A stretch of 64,000 bases of DNA from Lumbricus rubellus (Eukaryota; Annelida; Clitellata; Crassiclitellata; Lumbricidae), in the NCBI GenBank assembly GCA_945859605.1, contig OX243818.1, positions 37,698,273 to 37,762,272 on the forward strand. Direction: 5' to 3'. A program made the translations under genes and the position numbers. Of the stretch, positions 22,731 through 31,592 are shown piece after piece. The first letter of the stretch is position 1. Every line of letters begins with the position of its first letter. The notes beneath the pieces were generated by a model. That model saw only the letters and a program-made list of their open reading frames with translations. It had not been told where the DNA came from and made no database searches.

Positions 22731-23048
22731 ATGGACTACTCGAAGAAAACTGTTACTGAATTACGAAAAATCGCCGAGCGCAGCGGCAAGCATGCATATT
22801 TTACAAGACGGTGGATAGCGAAGTTCATTGCTAAAGTTGACGCCCACACCCGCGAATGCTACGACGATGAATGCTCATGCAAGAATCCACAGCCGGATCG
22901 ACGGCAACGGCCATGCGAGACCATCGTCGTTCGTCGTCAACGCAATGGCAACTCACCCCCGTGTGATGTTAGTTTGATCGACAACGAGATCATCGTCGTT
23001 AATTGTCAATGTAATGGCAACTCATGCCTGTGTGATGTAAGAGCGTGA
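22731..23048 (+). CDS. SAP-like small protein encoded in the left TIR
   Basis: A 105-residue ORF starting MDYSKKTVTELRKIAERSG. Residues 1-33 are the same kind of SAP/Rho-N-like helix-turn-helix as the two at the N-terminus of the polymerase (MDYSSYNLKELRQITKQRG). The C-terminal part is Cys-rich (CYDDECSCKNP, CQCNGNSCLC) with an internal NG(N)S repeat. It follows a GGCGTATA promoter-like element also found before polB. Function is unknown; DNA binding at the TIR is an inference from the fold. It may instead be a non-functional copy of the polB 5' end. Confidence 0.6.
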   Translation: MDYSKKTVTELRKIAERSGKHAYFTRRWIAKFIAKVDAHTRECYDDECSCKNPQPDRRQRPCETIVVRRQRNGNSPPCDVSLIDNEIIVVNCQCNGNSCLCDVRA

Positions 23049-23171
23049 GTGGGCTACGACGTAGATACGGGATTACAATATCGCAAACGATTTTACACCG
23101 TTGGTTTATAATCGTTTTCGGATCAATCGAATATTATTTTTTTTTCTCTGGCGTATAGAAAATAACTGAAA

Positions 23172-26100
23172 ATGGAATATACAGCTCGGCCTAAAGACAG
23201 GAGATCCCAATATAAAATGGACTACTCATCGTATAATCTGAAAGAATTACGACAAATTACTAAACAGAGAGGACAAAGAGGATACTCGAGTTTGCGAAAA
23301 GCGGAACTCATAGCGTTCATATCGCAGGGAGATCGACTAGGCGCTCGGGCTCAGGTCAACAAAACACCAGCGCATACTCCCGCCACTGTGCGAGAATTGC
23401 GAGAAATCGCAAAAAAGAGAGGTGTGCGAGGATACTCGGGATTAGCAAAAGCGGAACTTACGGCATTCTTGACTACTACTTGGAAATTTTTGCATGCGGG
23501 GAAAAATAAAATAGTTTTTTCGGATTGGCTGACTCGCGAGATTAGTCAGTTACCCCCTCAAATAAAACCGCCCATTCATAGGTTCAAACTTCGAGAGACT
23601 GCGACGGCCATCAAAGGGTTTACAAAAAGATACACGATCGATGGCAACAACAGGATCGATGTTGCAACTTTTCTCAAGGCTGTAAGACCGCAGGTAGTTA
23701 GGTTGCTAGTGAAAAATCGCGGGGTAAAAGTTCAATTCGATCTCATGTGTGTAATGGAGAAAGTAGATATGAAAACCGGCGAAGTAGTAACGGCTGAGCC
23801 TAATTTCAAATCAAAGAGTGATATTATTTTAGAAGCAACCGATGTGAGAGAAATATATACCAACGCAGCGGATAAAATTAAGGAGAGCATGGCAAGTTTT
23901 CAGATGCGGGGGAGTAATTGGAGATTCAAAACCGTTTTGAAGTTGGATATCGATACAGTGACATATAAACCATTGAAAGGTAGTTCTTATATTCCACTTC
24001 CAGATTATTTAGCGAATAAAAAGGCTATTATTAATATGAAGAACGAAGACGATGAATGCTTCAAGTGGTGCGTAACGAGAGCTGTAAACCCAGTTGACAA
24101 AAATACAGAAAGAATTACGAAAGAATTAATTAGACAGTCCGAGGAACTCAATTGGTCTGGTATCGAATTCCCAGTAGCGGCGGATGCTAATGCGCTGAGT
24201 AAGTTTGAGCGAAATAATAATATTAGTGTTAATGTTTTTGGTTACGAGAAAGAAGTGAATGTATTCCCACTATATATATCAAAGCATGAGAATGATAGGT
24301 GCGTGGATCTATTACTCATTTCTGATGGGGAAAAGAAGCATTATTGCTGGATCAAGAATTTTAACAGATTGCTGGCACTACGAACAGAAAAATCCCATAA
24401 TTCAATGCACTATTGCAGAAGATGTTTAATCGGTTTTAGAAAAGTCGAATCGCTTCACAAACATACTGAGTACTGTTCGCAGCAGGACGCCCAACGAATA
24501 GAACTTCCGGAACCTGGGACTATGCTAAGTTTTACACATCACTATCGGAAGATGCGTGTACCGTTTGTGTATTTTGCCGACTTTGAGTCGTTCATCAAAC
24601 CTATCGGTACATGTCAACCCGTTCCTAGCACGTCTTACACCAACAAGTATCAAAAACATACGCCCAGCTCGTTTTGTTATCATTTGAAATGCTTCGACGA
24701 TGAAGTTTATTCCCAAGAGCCGGTGCGTTTTACAGCTGAAAACGAAGACGATGATGTTGCTCAGTTATTCATAGACTCTATCGAAGAAAATGTAAAACGA
24801 ATATACAACGAGTTCAAATTCCCCAAGAAGATGATATTCGGCAAGAAAGAGCAGGTGCTCTTCGACTCGGCTACTGTTTGCCATATATGCGAAGGAGAAT
24901 TTATAGGCGATGAAAAACGAGTACGAGATCACTGTCATTTGACTGGAAAATTTAGAGGTGCCGCTCACAACCTTTGTAATCTGAAATTCAAAGTCCCCAA
25001 GTTCTTCCCTGTCGTATTTCACAATTTGACAGGTTATGACAGCCATTTATTTATCAAGAAATTACGAGGTGAACACGGCGAGAAAATCAAATGCATTCCC
25101 TGCAACGAAGAAAAGTATATCTCATTCAGCAGAGAGGTCGTCGTCGATAAGTTTGTAGACGCAGATGGAAAAGAGAGAGAAGTCAAGCGCGAATTACGTT
25201 TCATCGATAGTTTTAGATTCATGCCTCAGAGTCTCGACGCGTTATCGAAAAATCTTCAGAAAGATCAGTGCAAGAATTTAGGGAAATTTTTTGAGGGTGA
25301 GAAGCTGGATCTTTTACTCAGAAAAGGTGTTTACCCGTATGATTACGTCGACGGTGTTGAAAGATTAGACGAAACCGAGTTGCCATCGAAACATGCCTTC
25401 TATTCAAAACTAACCGATTCGGGCATCAGCGAAAAAGATTACGCGCACGCGAAAACGGTATGGGTCAAATTTGAATGTAAAACATTACGCCAATATCACG
25501 ACTTGTACAATTTATCGGATGTTCTATTATTAGCGGATGTGTTCGAAAACTTCAGAGACGTCTGTATGAAGCACTACAACCTAGATCCCGCGTGGTACTA
25601 CACTAGCCCAGGACTTGCATGGGATGCGGCGTTGAAGACGACTGGTGTAGAGTTGGAGTTGTTGAGTGACTACGATATGTTGCTGATGATCAAGCAGGGA
25701 ATAAGAGGAGGCGTCAGCACGATTTCACATCGATACGCGAAAGCGAACAACGAGTACATGGGGGAAGCTTTCAATCCCACCCAGCATTCAGTATTCATTC
25801 CATACTTGGACGCGAACAACTTGTACGGATGGGCGATGAGCAAGCCGTTACCAACTCATGGGTTTGAATGGATGAACGATGACGAATTGAATGATTGGAA
25901 AAACATTACCGAACGAGATGGAGTGGGATGCGTGTTAGAAGTCGACTTAGAATATCCAGAGGAATTGCACGACCTGCATAATGATTATCCTCTCGCTCCG
26001 GAGAGTGTAAAACCCGCGGGATCGAATGTCGCAAAACTAATTCCAAACTTGAATGACAAAGTAAAGTATGTAGTTCATTACGAAAATTTAAAATTGTACG

Positions 26101-27032
26101 AAAGTCTCGGATTGAAAATCGTAAAAATACATCGAGGAATAAAATTCGTGGAAAGTGCCTGGCTGAAAAAGTATATCGATCTGAATACCAACCTGAGAAC
26201 GAAAGCTACGAACGATTTTGAGAAAGACTTTTTCAAACTGATGAACAATAGCGTTTTCGGTAAAACAATGGAAGCTATCGAGAATCGAGTTGACATACGA
26301 TTGGTGAGCGATGAGAAGGAAGCTATCAAGCTAGCCGCGAAAACTAATTACGACAGACGAACTATTTTCGACGAAAACCTCATCGCCATTCACATGAAAA
26401 AGACCAAGTTGTTTTACAACAAGCCGATATATCTAGGGATGTGTATATTAGACGTCAGTAAGACGCTCATGTATGATTTTCATTATAATTACATCAAGGC
26501 CAAGTACGGAGATAGGGCTAAGCTATTATTCACCGATACCGATTCTTTGGCGTATGAAATTAAAACGGAAGACTTCTACAAAGATATTTCCCCCGACGTC
26601 CAAAGTATGTTCGATACTTCGGACTATCCGAGAGATCACCCATCCGGCATAGAAACGGGTGTAAATAAAAAAGTGGTTGGTATGTTCAAAGACGAGGCCG
26701 CGGGAAAACAGATCGAAGAATTTGTCGGTCTGCGATCCAAGTTGTACTCTTACAAGATGGCGGGTGAAGACTACAAGAAATGTAAAGGTGTGAAAAAGAA
26801 CGTCGTCAAGAAATCAATCACTCACGCAGATTACAAAGACTGCGTGTTTACGAAAAGACAACAGTCGAGAGCGATGAACGTCATTCGATCCTATCGCCAT
26901 GAAATTTACACCGAAGAAGTAAATAAAATAGCTCTGTCTGCAAACGACGACAAAAGAGTAATAATGGGCGACGGGATCCATACCCTAGCCTATGGGCACT
27001 ACACGCTGAAAACTAAACAAAATAAAGAATAA
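23172..27032 (+). CDS. Protein-primed family B DNA polymerase (pPolB)
   Basis: 1286 residues, the element's replicase. Two SAP-like helices lie at about residues 16-50 and 75-103, and a C2H2-like finger (CRRCLIGFRKVESLHKHTEYC) at about 415. Exonuclease motifs are FADFESF (Exo I, about 470), NLTGYDSH (Exo II, about 617) and YNLSDVLLLADVF (Exo III, about 778). Between Exo I and II lies an HNH/endonuclease-VII-like zinc site (CHICEGEF, DHCHLTGKFRG, HNLCN; about 569-605). Polymerase motifs are LDANNLYGWAM (A, about 878), MNNSVFGKTM (B, about 1022) and FTDTDSLAYE (C, about 1120). All catalytic acids are present, so it looks functional. A second Met at 23217 (MDYSSYN, preceded by AATATAAA) aligns better with the TIR ORF start and may be the true start. 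Confidence 0.95.
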   Translation: MEYTARPKDRRSQYKMDYSSYNLKELRQITKQRGQRGYSSLRKAELIAFISQGDRLGARAQVNKTPAHTPATVRELREIAKKRGVRGYSGLAKAELTAFLTTTWKFLHAGKNKIVFSDWLTREISQLPPQIKPPIHRFKLRETATAIKGFTKRYTIDGNNRIDVATFLKAVRPQVVRLLVKNRGVKVQFDLMCVMEKVDMKTGEVVTAEPNFKSKSDIILEATDVREIYTNAADKIKESMASFQMRGSNWRFKTVLKLDIDTVTYKPLKGSSYIPLPDYLANKKAIINMKNEDDECFKWCVTRAVNPVDKNTERITKELIRQSEELNWSGIEFPVAADANALSKFERNNNISVNVFGYEKEVNVFPLYISKHENDRCVDLLLISDGEKKHYCWIKNFNRLLALRTEKSHNSMHYCRRCLIGFRKVESLHKHTEYCSQQDAQRIELPEPGTMLSFTHHYRKMRVPFVYFADFESFIKPIGTCQPVPSTSYTNKYQKHTPSSFCYHLKCFDDEVYSQEPVRFTAENEDDDVAQLFIDSIEENVKRIYNEFKFPKKMIFGKKEQVLFDSATVCHICEGEFIGDEKRVRDHCHLTGKFRGAAHNLCNLKFKVPKFFPVVFHNLTGYDSHLFIKKLRGEHGEKIKCIPCNEEKYISFSREVVVDKFVDADGKEREVKRELRFIDSFRFMPQSLDALSKNLQKDQCKNLGKFFEGEKLDLLLRKGVYPYDYVDGVERLDETELPSKHAFYSKLTDSGISEKDYAHAKTVWVKFECKTLRQYHDLYNLSDVLLLADVFENFRDVCMKHYNLDPAWYYTSPGLAWDAALKTTGVELELLSDYDMLLMIKQGIRGGVSTISHRYAKANNEYMGEAFNPTQHSVFIPYLDANNLYGWAMSKPLPTHGFEWMNDDELNDWKNITERDGVGCVLEVDLEYPEELHDLHNDYPLAPESVKPAGSNVAKLIPNLNDKVKYVVHYENLKLYESLGLKIVKIHRGIKFVESAWLKKYIDLNTNLRTKATNDFEKDFFKLMNNSVFGKTMEAIENRVDIRLVSDEKEAIKLAAKTNYDRRTIFDENLIAIHMKKTKLFYNKPIYLGMCILDVSKTLMYDFHYNYIKAKYGDRAKLLFTDTDSLAYEIKTEDFYKDISPDVQSMFDTSDYPRDHPSGIETGVNKKVVGMFKDEAAGKQIEEFVGLRSKLYSYKMAGEDYKKCKGVKKNVVKKSITHADYKDCVFTKRQQSRAMNVIRSYRHEIYTEEVNKIALSANDDKRVIMGDGIHTLAYGHYTLKTKQNKE

Positions 27033-27048
27033 TTTACACTAATATAAA

Positions 27049-27378
27049 ATGGATGCGGTAAAAAAAGCGTGTACCAAATGCAAAAAAGAAAAAAGCTTGG
27101 ACGAATTTCACAAAGATAAGTTACAGAAGAGCGGGTATTACCCCAGCTGTCAAATTTGTAAAAATGCCAAAGTAAAGTAGCTTGCGCACAAATACGCAAG
27201 ACAGGAAAATAGGGAGACAAAAGACACAAAAGTTTGCCGTCGGTGTAAGGTAAGCCAGAACATATCGGAATACGACAACAATCGATTTCAAAAAGATGGA
27301 AAGGCGAATGAATGCAAAAATTGTAGACATAATTATTATCTCGCTTGTGTAGAAGCCCGAAAGCTCATTAGTTTGTGA
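27049..27378 (+). pseudogene. Two-repeat treble-clef zinc-finger protein, in-frame stop
   Basis: The ORF starts MDAVKKACTKCKKEKSLDEF with CxxC and a second CxxC (CQICK), then a TAG at 27178-27180. The same frame continues with a second unit of the same design (CRRCKVSQNISEYDNNRF...CKNCRHNY) to a stop at 27376. The gene therefore encoded about 109 residues with two HNH/treble-clef-like zinc sites, as often seen next to polB in Polintons. A single substitution explains the stop. It begins 16 bases after polB. Confidence 0.7.
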
Positions 27379-27400
27379 AACATCTAGATGAAATATTAAA

Positions 27401-27835
27401 ATGAGCTATACAACTGTGAAAAATATAAATGTCGAAGGCGTAGTCCTCCCGAATCATCCGTTGACGAATTTTGAACTGCTAGATGCCGCGAAAAAGCTCA
27501 ATATCCCTAATTTCCGGGGAGTATTTCTCAGAGACGAGCTGCCGAAGAAACCTAGACAGTCTGAATGCGGGATATTGAATCTAGACGATTCTAATGGAAC
27601 TGGCTCGCATTGGGTCGCTTTTTTGAAGAACGGTAAGGGTAAAATATATTTCGACAGCTATGGTCTGCCCCCTCCTACAGAACTGCTAGAGTATTTGCAG
27701 AGTCCCGTGTACTACAATAGCGAACGAATACAACCCGACAACGAAGTGTTTTGCGGTCATTTGTGTCTGTACGTCCTGGAAAAAACAAGTAAAGATGGAG
27801 TGAATTTTCAAGAAGTTATAAACAGCCTGCATTAA
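27401..27835 (+). CDS. Adenain-like cysteine protease (PRO)
   Basis: 144 residues. The C48/adenovirus-type catalytic layout is visible: His in GSHWVAF (H70), the acid in FDSYG (D85), Gln in RIQPD (Q111) and Cys in FCGHLCLYV (C118). It is predicted to process virion precursor proteins during particle maturation. It sits between the zinc-finger remnant and the fibre genes, all forward. The start follows an AT-rich leader (GAAATATTAAAATG). Confidence 0.92.
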   Translation: MSYTTVKNINVEGVVLPNHPLTNFELLDAAKKLNIPNFRGVFLRDELPKKPRQSECGILNLDDSNGTGSHWVAFLKNGKGKIYFDSYGLPPPTELLEYLQSPVYYNSERIQPDNEVFCGHLCLYVLEKTSKDGVNFQEVINSLH

Positions 27836-27852
27836 AAATTATTATATTCAAA

Positions 27853-28602
27853 ATGCCTGTTGATAAATTTGGACATACGGATTCAGGATCTACTCAAAGA
27901 GTAATTGCTGGCGGAGTTACTGAAAGTCAAGTAAACAGTACTTTTCTAAGGCTAGATGGTGCAAACCCCGCGACCGGAGATCTAAATATGAGTGGTCATA
28001 CTATTAGAGGTCTGCCTACAACGAATACAGCGAATACAGCGAATACTCCGGAAGCGGGAATAGATGAGGCTGTGAGTCGGGGACAAGTAATAGATTTACT
28101 GCAGAATCACGATGGCGTCCCGACCGACAATAATCATTTGACGAATAAGAAATACGTCGATGAACAACTAACTTCGAAAGTGGCGGCGGTAGTAGGACCC
28201 GCGGTTAGCGCTTACAGTTCAACTCAACAGGCTATACTCGCTAGAACTCACACTGCAGTTACTTTTGACGTAATAAGATGCGGTACCGCAAGACACGGTA
28301 TTGAACAGGGTATCGGAACGACTTCTTTCTTCCCCAGTAAAGCCGGGTACTATATCGTTTCGGCGTACATAGAATTTTGTAACAATAGTAATAACGCGTA
28401 TGGTACCGTCCACCTGTATAAAAATGGGGCGTCGTACATGCAAATTGCGGGCGGAGGGAGTACGAAAGGGTCGCACAACCATTCAATCGGTAGTAACATA
28501 GTTTTTCTAGACGAGTTTGATTACATCGGCATACACGCCTTTTCATCCATCGCTACGAACATTTTGTGTCGTGACTTTTCTGCGGTGTTCTTACGGCCCT
28601 AA
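27853..28602 (+). CDS. Fibre-like protein 1, tail-fibre N-motif plus C1q-like domain
   Basis: 249 residues. The N-terminus (MPVDKFGHTDSGSTQRV, FLRLDGANPATGDLNMSGHTIRGL) has the look of the repeat motif of phage tail fibres and other trimeric spikes. The C-terminal 130 residues (TAVTFDVIRCG, FFPSKAGYYIVSAYIEF, GSNIVFLDEFDYIGIHAF, FSAVFLRP) resemble a C1q/TNF-like jelly roll. A capsid spike or attachment role is inferred from this architecture and from its place beside the protease. Leader AAAAATTATTATATTCAAA is shared with the next gene. Confidence 0.6.
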   Translation: MPVDKFGHTDSGSTQRVIAGGVTESQVNSTFLRLDGANPATGDLNMSGHTIRGLPTTNTANTANTPEAGIDEAVSRGQVIDLLQNHDGVPTDNNHLTNKKYVDEQLTSKVAAVVGPAVSAYSSTQQAILARTHTAVTFDVIRCGTARHGIEQGIGTTSFFPSKAGYYIVSAYIEFCNNSNNAYGTVHLYKNGASYMQIAGGGSTKGSHNHSIGSNIVFLDEFDYIGIHAFSSIATNILCRDFSAVFLRP

Positions 28603-28626
28603 TTAATAAAAATTATTATATTCAAA

Positions 28627-29505
28627 ATGCCTGTTGATAAATTTGGACATACGGATTCAGGATCTACTCAAAGAGTAATTGCCGGAGGTGTTACTTTCAG
28701 TCAAGTAAATAGTACTTTTCTAAGGCTAGATGGGGCAAATCCGGCGACTGGGAATCTAAATATGAATGGCAACTTCATCAAAGGCCTGTCTGTAACGAAT
28801 AATCCGGATGCGGTAATGGATGAAGCACTAAGTCGGGGACAGGCTATTGCCCTAGTCGTCGATAAAATCACTAATAGCGTCGAGCCTACCGGTAGTAGAG
28901 ATTACGTTTCGGGTATGAGGGTATCCCCGGGCAATCTAGTGAGAAATACGGCGAGCGGTATTATATATAGGTTCGAAGGAACGGCTGGAGCTATAACAGC
29001 GGCCCCAGCATTGTCCCCGAATTGGAGACCTACAACAGGACCGGCTATTTGTGTGTTGAGAGAGGGTGAAGGTGGAGCATCCGCATTCGTAAGTGGTGGC
29101 GCATTCTCGGGCACATTTGCAACGCATGGTGGAGCATTCTCAGGCGCATATGTAATGCACCATCAATTAACGGTCGCTGCTATCAATACGGATTCGGCGT
29201 ATACGACGTCCTTGGGCTTAATAACTATTCCTCGTACAGGCGTATATCGACTTAGTGGATTCGCGAATTTCTTGATAGGAAATGACAGTTCGAGCGAAAA
29301 AAACATCAGGGTTGCGTATGTCCAAGACGAGCTACATAGCGACGAACTTTTTGAATACAAGGTCAGCGGATCAACGGATGGCAGCAGAATATCGCTCGTA
29401 TTACCAACCGTCGCCATATTTTTCTACGCCAACGATAAGCTCGGTATGAAGTTATATTCCATCATGACCGGAAACAGTCCAACAGCCGGTCGCCGTCTTT
29501 TTTGA
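28627..29505 (+). CDS. Fibre-like protein 2, paralogue of fibre 1
   Basis: 292 residues. The first 50 or so are nearly identical to fibre 1, including the AT-rich leader, so the genes arose by tandem duplication. The middle differs and carries a 12-residue tandem repeat (GGAFSGTFATH, GGAFSGAYVMH). The C-terminal jelly-roll-like part (TIPRTGVYRLSGFANFL, ISLVLPTVAIFFYAND) is related to but distinct from fibre 1. The ORF ends abruptly (RRLF-stop) at the start of a repeated copy of its own 3' end, so its original C-terminus has probably been lost. Confidence 0.6.
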   Translation: MPVDKFGHTDSGSTQRVIAGGVTFSQVNSTFLRLDGANPATGNLNMNGNFIKGLSVTNNPDAVMDEALSRGQAIALVVDKITNSVEPTGSRDYVSGMRVSPGNLVRNTASGIIYRFEGTAGAITAAPALSPNWRPTTGPAICVLREGEGGASAFVSGGAFSGTFATHGGAFSGAYVMHHQLTVAAINTDSAYTTSLGLITIPRTGVYRLSGFANFLIGNDSSSEKNIRVAYVQDELHSDELFEYKVSGSTDGSRISLVLPTVAIFFYANDKLGMKLYSIMTGNSPTAGRRLF

Positions 29506-29692
29506 ATACACGGTGGGTGAGCAAACAGCCGACATCAGAGTATCGCTCGTATTACCAACCGTCGCCATATTTTTCAACGCCAACGATAAGCTCGGTATGA
29601 AGGTATCTTCTGTCCTATCCGGAAACACTCCAACAGCCGGCCGCCTTCTTCTCAGGGCCGGAGCCGGATTGCAGGTCGAGTTTTTGTACTAG
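29506..29692 (+). pseudogene. Duplicated 3' cassette of fibre 2, out of frame
   Basis: This stretch repeats the last roughly 150 bp of fibre 2 (shared LVLPTVAIFF.ANDKLGMK, GN.PTAGR) and continues to a longer terminus (LLLRAGAGLQVEFLY-stop at 29690-29692). The junction lies at CTTTTTTGAATAC, where one base too many throws the frame. It could be a simple tandem duplication or a silent alternative C-terminal cassette. Confidence 0.75.
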
Positions 29693-29701
29693 GCAGGCGT
29701 T

Positions 29702-29735
29702 GATACCTATCGTCTGAGAACACACGATAGGTATC
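29702..29735. terminator. 12-bp perfect hairpin between convergent gene blocks
   Basis: GATACCTATCGT and ACGATAGGTATC are perfect inverted 12-mers separated by 10 bases. They are placed exactly between the end of the forward block and the end of the reverse block. A bidirectional transcription end or RNA-processing signal is plausible. It is not a bacterial-type terminator, having no U-tract. Confidence 0.5.
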
Positions 29736-29791
29736 TACAAGTCTCAAAGTCTCATTATTCAGAACTGTCAACGACCATTCTATCATGAACT

Positions 29792-31087
29792 TCAATATAC
29801 CACGCTCATTTTCTGACCATCCGATTGAAACCTCAGTAACTTGTCTGAAATCACCACTGCGTATGCTTCCGTATTAGCCAGCGGCGCCGTATTGAACGTG
29901 CCTTTGATCTGAATATCGACCACCGATGACTTCAGACGCTCGGATTGCTTGCTCACGTCAAACACCATAATCGGAAACAAATCTTTGAAGTCCGAGGGTG
30001 TGATATTGCATTGCGTCATTAGTTCGTCCATTCCATAGTATTTTTCACTGAACGCGGCTGCTGCTCGGTACGCCCGCGAGAATTGTTGATTCGGAAATGA
30101 TAGATTATAGTCGACAACTGGATATCGGTCCTGGTTCATCATCACGAACATGTTCTTCAGATCGCAATGATTGAAAACGGATGGATTGTGTACCTGATCG
30201 CCGCTTTTGTCGGTTTGAAAACCCAAGATGATGTACCTAGGCTTCTCAGGTAATGTCTTGACGCTAAGTCTCCAGCTAAAATTAGTTGACTGTGCGACGG
30301 AGGTGGTATCGCATTGACGGGCTCTGTACGCAACTGGCAACGACGCTTTCGATTCGATCGTTTTGTACAATTGCATCTTCTCCATATCCGCGGGAATAAC
30401 GTGCGGCATGAACCATGAGATTTTATCTACTCTCACTTTCCCTGCGGCCGCGGCGGCGAGTCTAAAAATTGCGTCATCATCGGCTTTACGAACAAGAGTT
30501 AGCGTATGTTTCACACCAAAAACAACCTTGTCGTAATCATCGCAAAATCCGAAAATATGCTTCAATGGAACTACAAAGCTGAAATTGCCTTTGGCATTTG
30601 GTTTTTGAATTATATACGACTGTCTCACGGCGAAACCCTGATTATCCGCGATAGCAGCCGTCGCACCGCTGTCCTTGTACCACAACTGATTCAAACCTTG
30701 TGCTAGTTGAAAATCATTCGGGTATTTGAGTAATCCGAGCATTGTCGTTGCTTGACCTGGGTGAAATATCGATTCAATTTCCTGATTCGACAGGGAATAC
30801 GAAATTTGGCTGAAAAGATGCATGAGCCCATTATTCGTAAGAGTTGCTTCATCGGCATTGACGTAGAAGGTGGCGGGGTTGGTCGCCTTCGTCAATCTAC
30901 CCTCGAACAGCAGGTAAGATTCTGCCGGATGACAAAATAAATCTTGAAGTTCGATGTTTATTCTAATCTCGCCGGAGGTGTTTAGATTCGCCCCCGATAT
31001 CGGCTCATACTCGTACCATTCGTAGCGTTCGACGCTTTCATCGCTCAATGGTTGTTCGGTAAATCTCAGAATATCGGTTGATTGCAT
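29792..31087 (-). CDS. Major capsid protein, double jelly-roll type
   Basis: 431 residues, the Polinton/adintovirus hexon-like capsid protein. Family blocks seen are the N-terminal YEWYEYEPISGANLNTSGEIRI, the central FVMMNQDRYPVVDYNLSFP and the C-terminal FPIMVFDVSKQSERLKSSVVDI followed by TEAYAVVISDKLLRFQ. The frame is intact and of normal length. It is the last gene of the reverse structural block. Leader: TAGTAAAAAGTAGTAAAAATG. Confidence 0.9.
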   Translation of the reverse strand: MQSTDILRFTEQPLSDESVERYEWYEYEPISGANLNTSGEIRINIELQDLFCHPAESYLLFEGRLTKATNPATFYVNADEATLTNNGLMHLFSQISYSLSNQEIESIFHPGQATTMLGLLKYPNDFQLAQGLNQLWYKDSGATAAIADNQGFAVRQSYIIQKPNAKGNFSFVVPLKHIFGFCDDYDKVVFGVKHTLTLVRKADDDAIFRLAAAAAGKVRVDKISWFMPHVIPADMEKMQLYKTIESKASLPVAYRARQCDTTSVAQSTNFSWRLSVKTLPEKPRYIILGFQTDKSGDQVHNPSVFNHCDLKNMFVMMNQDRYPVVDYNLSFPNQQFSRAYRAAAAFSEKYYGMDELMTQCNITPSDFKDLFPIMVFDVSKQSERLKSSVVDIQIKGTFNTAPLANTEAYAVVISDKLLRFQSDGQKMSVVY

Positions 31088-31121
31088 TTTTACTACTTTT
31101 TACTACGCGATAATATATTTT

Positions 31122-31580
31122 TTACGCGACCTTCATTCCGCCGCCGTTTAGCGAGCGTACTAAATCTTGTATCGACATGGCGCCGTTCTTCTTCAGACCA
31201 TCCCCCATCATCAGATTATTAATATTCGGGATATTCGAGATCGACCCTACGCTACCGACGCTACTCAGCCGATCTAAAATTTGTCTAGTTTCTGGCGTAA
31301 TTTTCTTGGAGGAGGGAGTAGGAGCAGGAGTAAACAGTTTGGCCACTGCTTTGTCCACTACTCGTTTGCCAGCGTCGATTGCGGTTGTTTTCCCAACATC
31401 GATGGCCTTTTTCCCAATTTCTTTCGCCACGTCTTTACTCGCGTTGAGAGCGGTCGTTGCTAATTGTTTGGCGGCGTTCGACGTTACTAGTCGTTTGAAA
31501 AATCCCGAAATTGTATCGAATATTCCTGATCCTCCGATAACGTATTGTTTCCTATACCTCCTTCTATTAATGACTTGCAT
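31122..31580 (-). CDS. Small basic amphipathic virion-type protein
   Basis: 152 residues. A very basic N-terminus (MQVINRRRYRKQYVIGGSG) is followed by a long amphipathic stretch of degenerate 11-residue-like repeats (GKKAIDVGKTTAIDAGKRVVDKAV), then a Gly-rich C-terminus. Two sites fit the adenain consensus (M/I/L)xGx-G: LMMGD|G and SLNGG|G. This suggests a minor or core virion protein processed by PRO, comparable in style to adenovirus pVI or pX. No catalytic domain. Homology to a named family is not claimed. Confidence 0.6.
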   Translation of the reverse strand: MQVINRRRYRKQYVIGGSGIFDTISGFFKRLVTSNAAKQLATTALNASKDVAKEIGKKAIDVGKTTAIDAGKRVVDKAVAKLFTPAPTPSSKKITPETRQILDRLSSVGSVGSISNIPNINNLMMGDGLKKNGAMSIQDLVRSLNGGGMKVA

Positions 31581-31592
31581 TTTTTCTGCATT

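Larger units (their letters stand above)
22527..23117 (+). repeat. Polinton left terminal inverted repeat
   Basis: Matches the complement of 37484-38070 almost base for base, diverging after TTATAATCGTTT. From outside inward it holds the end sequence, three roughly 33-bp repeats of TTTGACCAGTACRGCCTTGA, a run of A(5-8)GT repeats (about 22634-22710), a promoter-like GGCGTATA and a 105-codon ORF. TIR ORFs are unusual, since most Polinton TIRs are non-coding. Confidence 0.95.

Noticed and set aside
27178..27180. Stop-codon readthrough in the two-zinc-finger ORF
   Set aside because: The codon after TAG (CTT) does not match known animal readthrough contexts. A point mutation is simpler.
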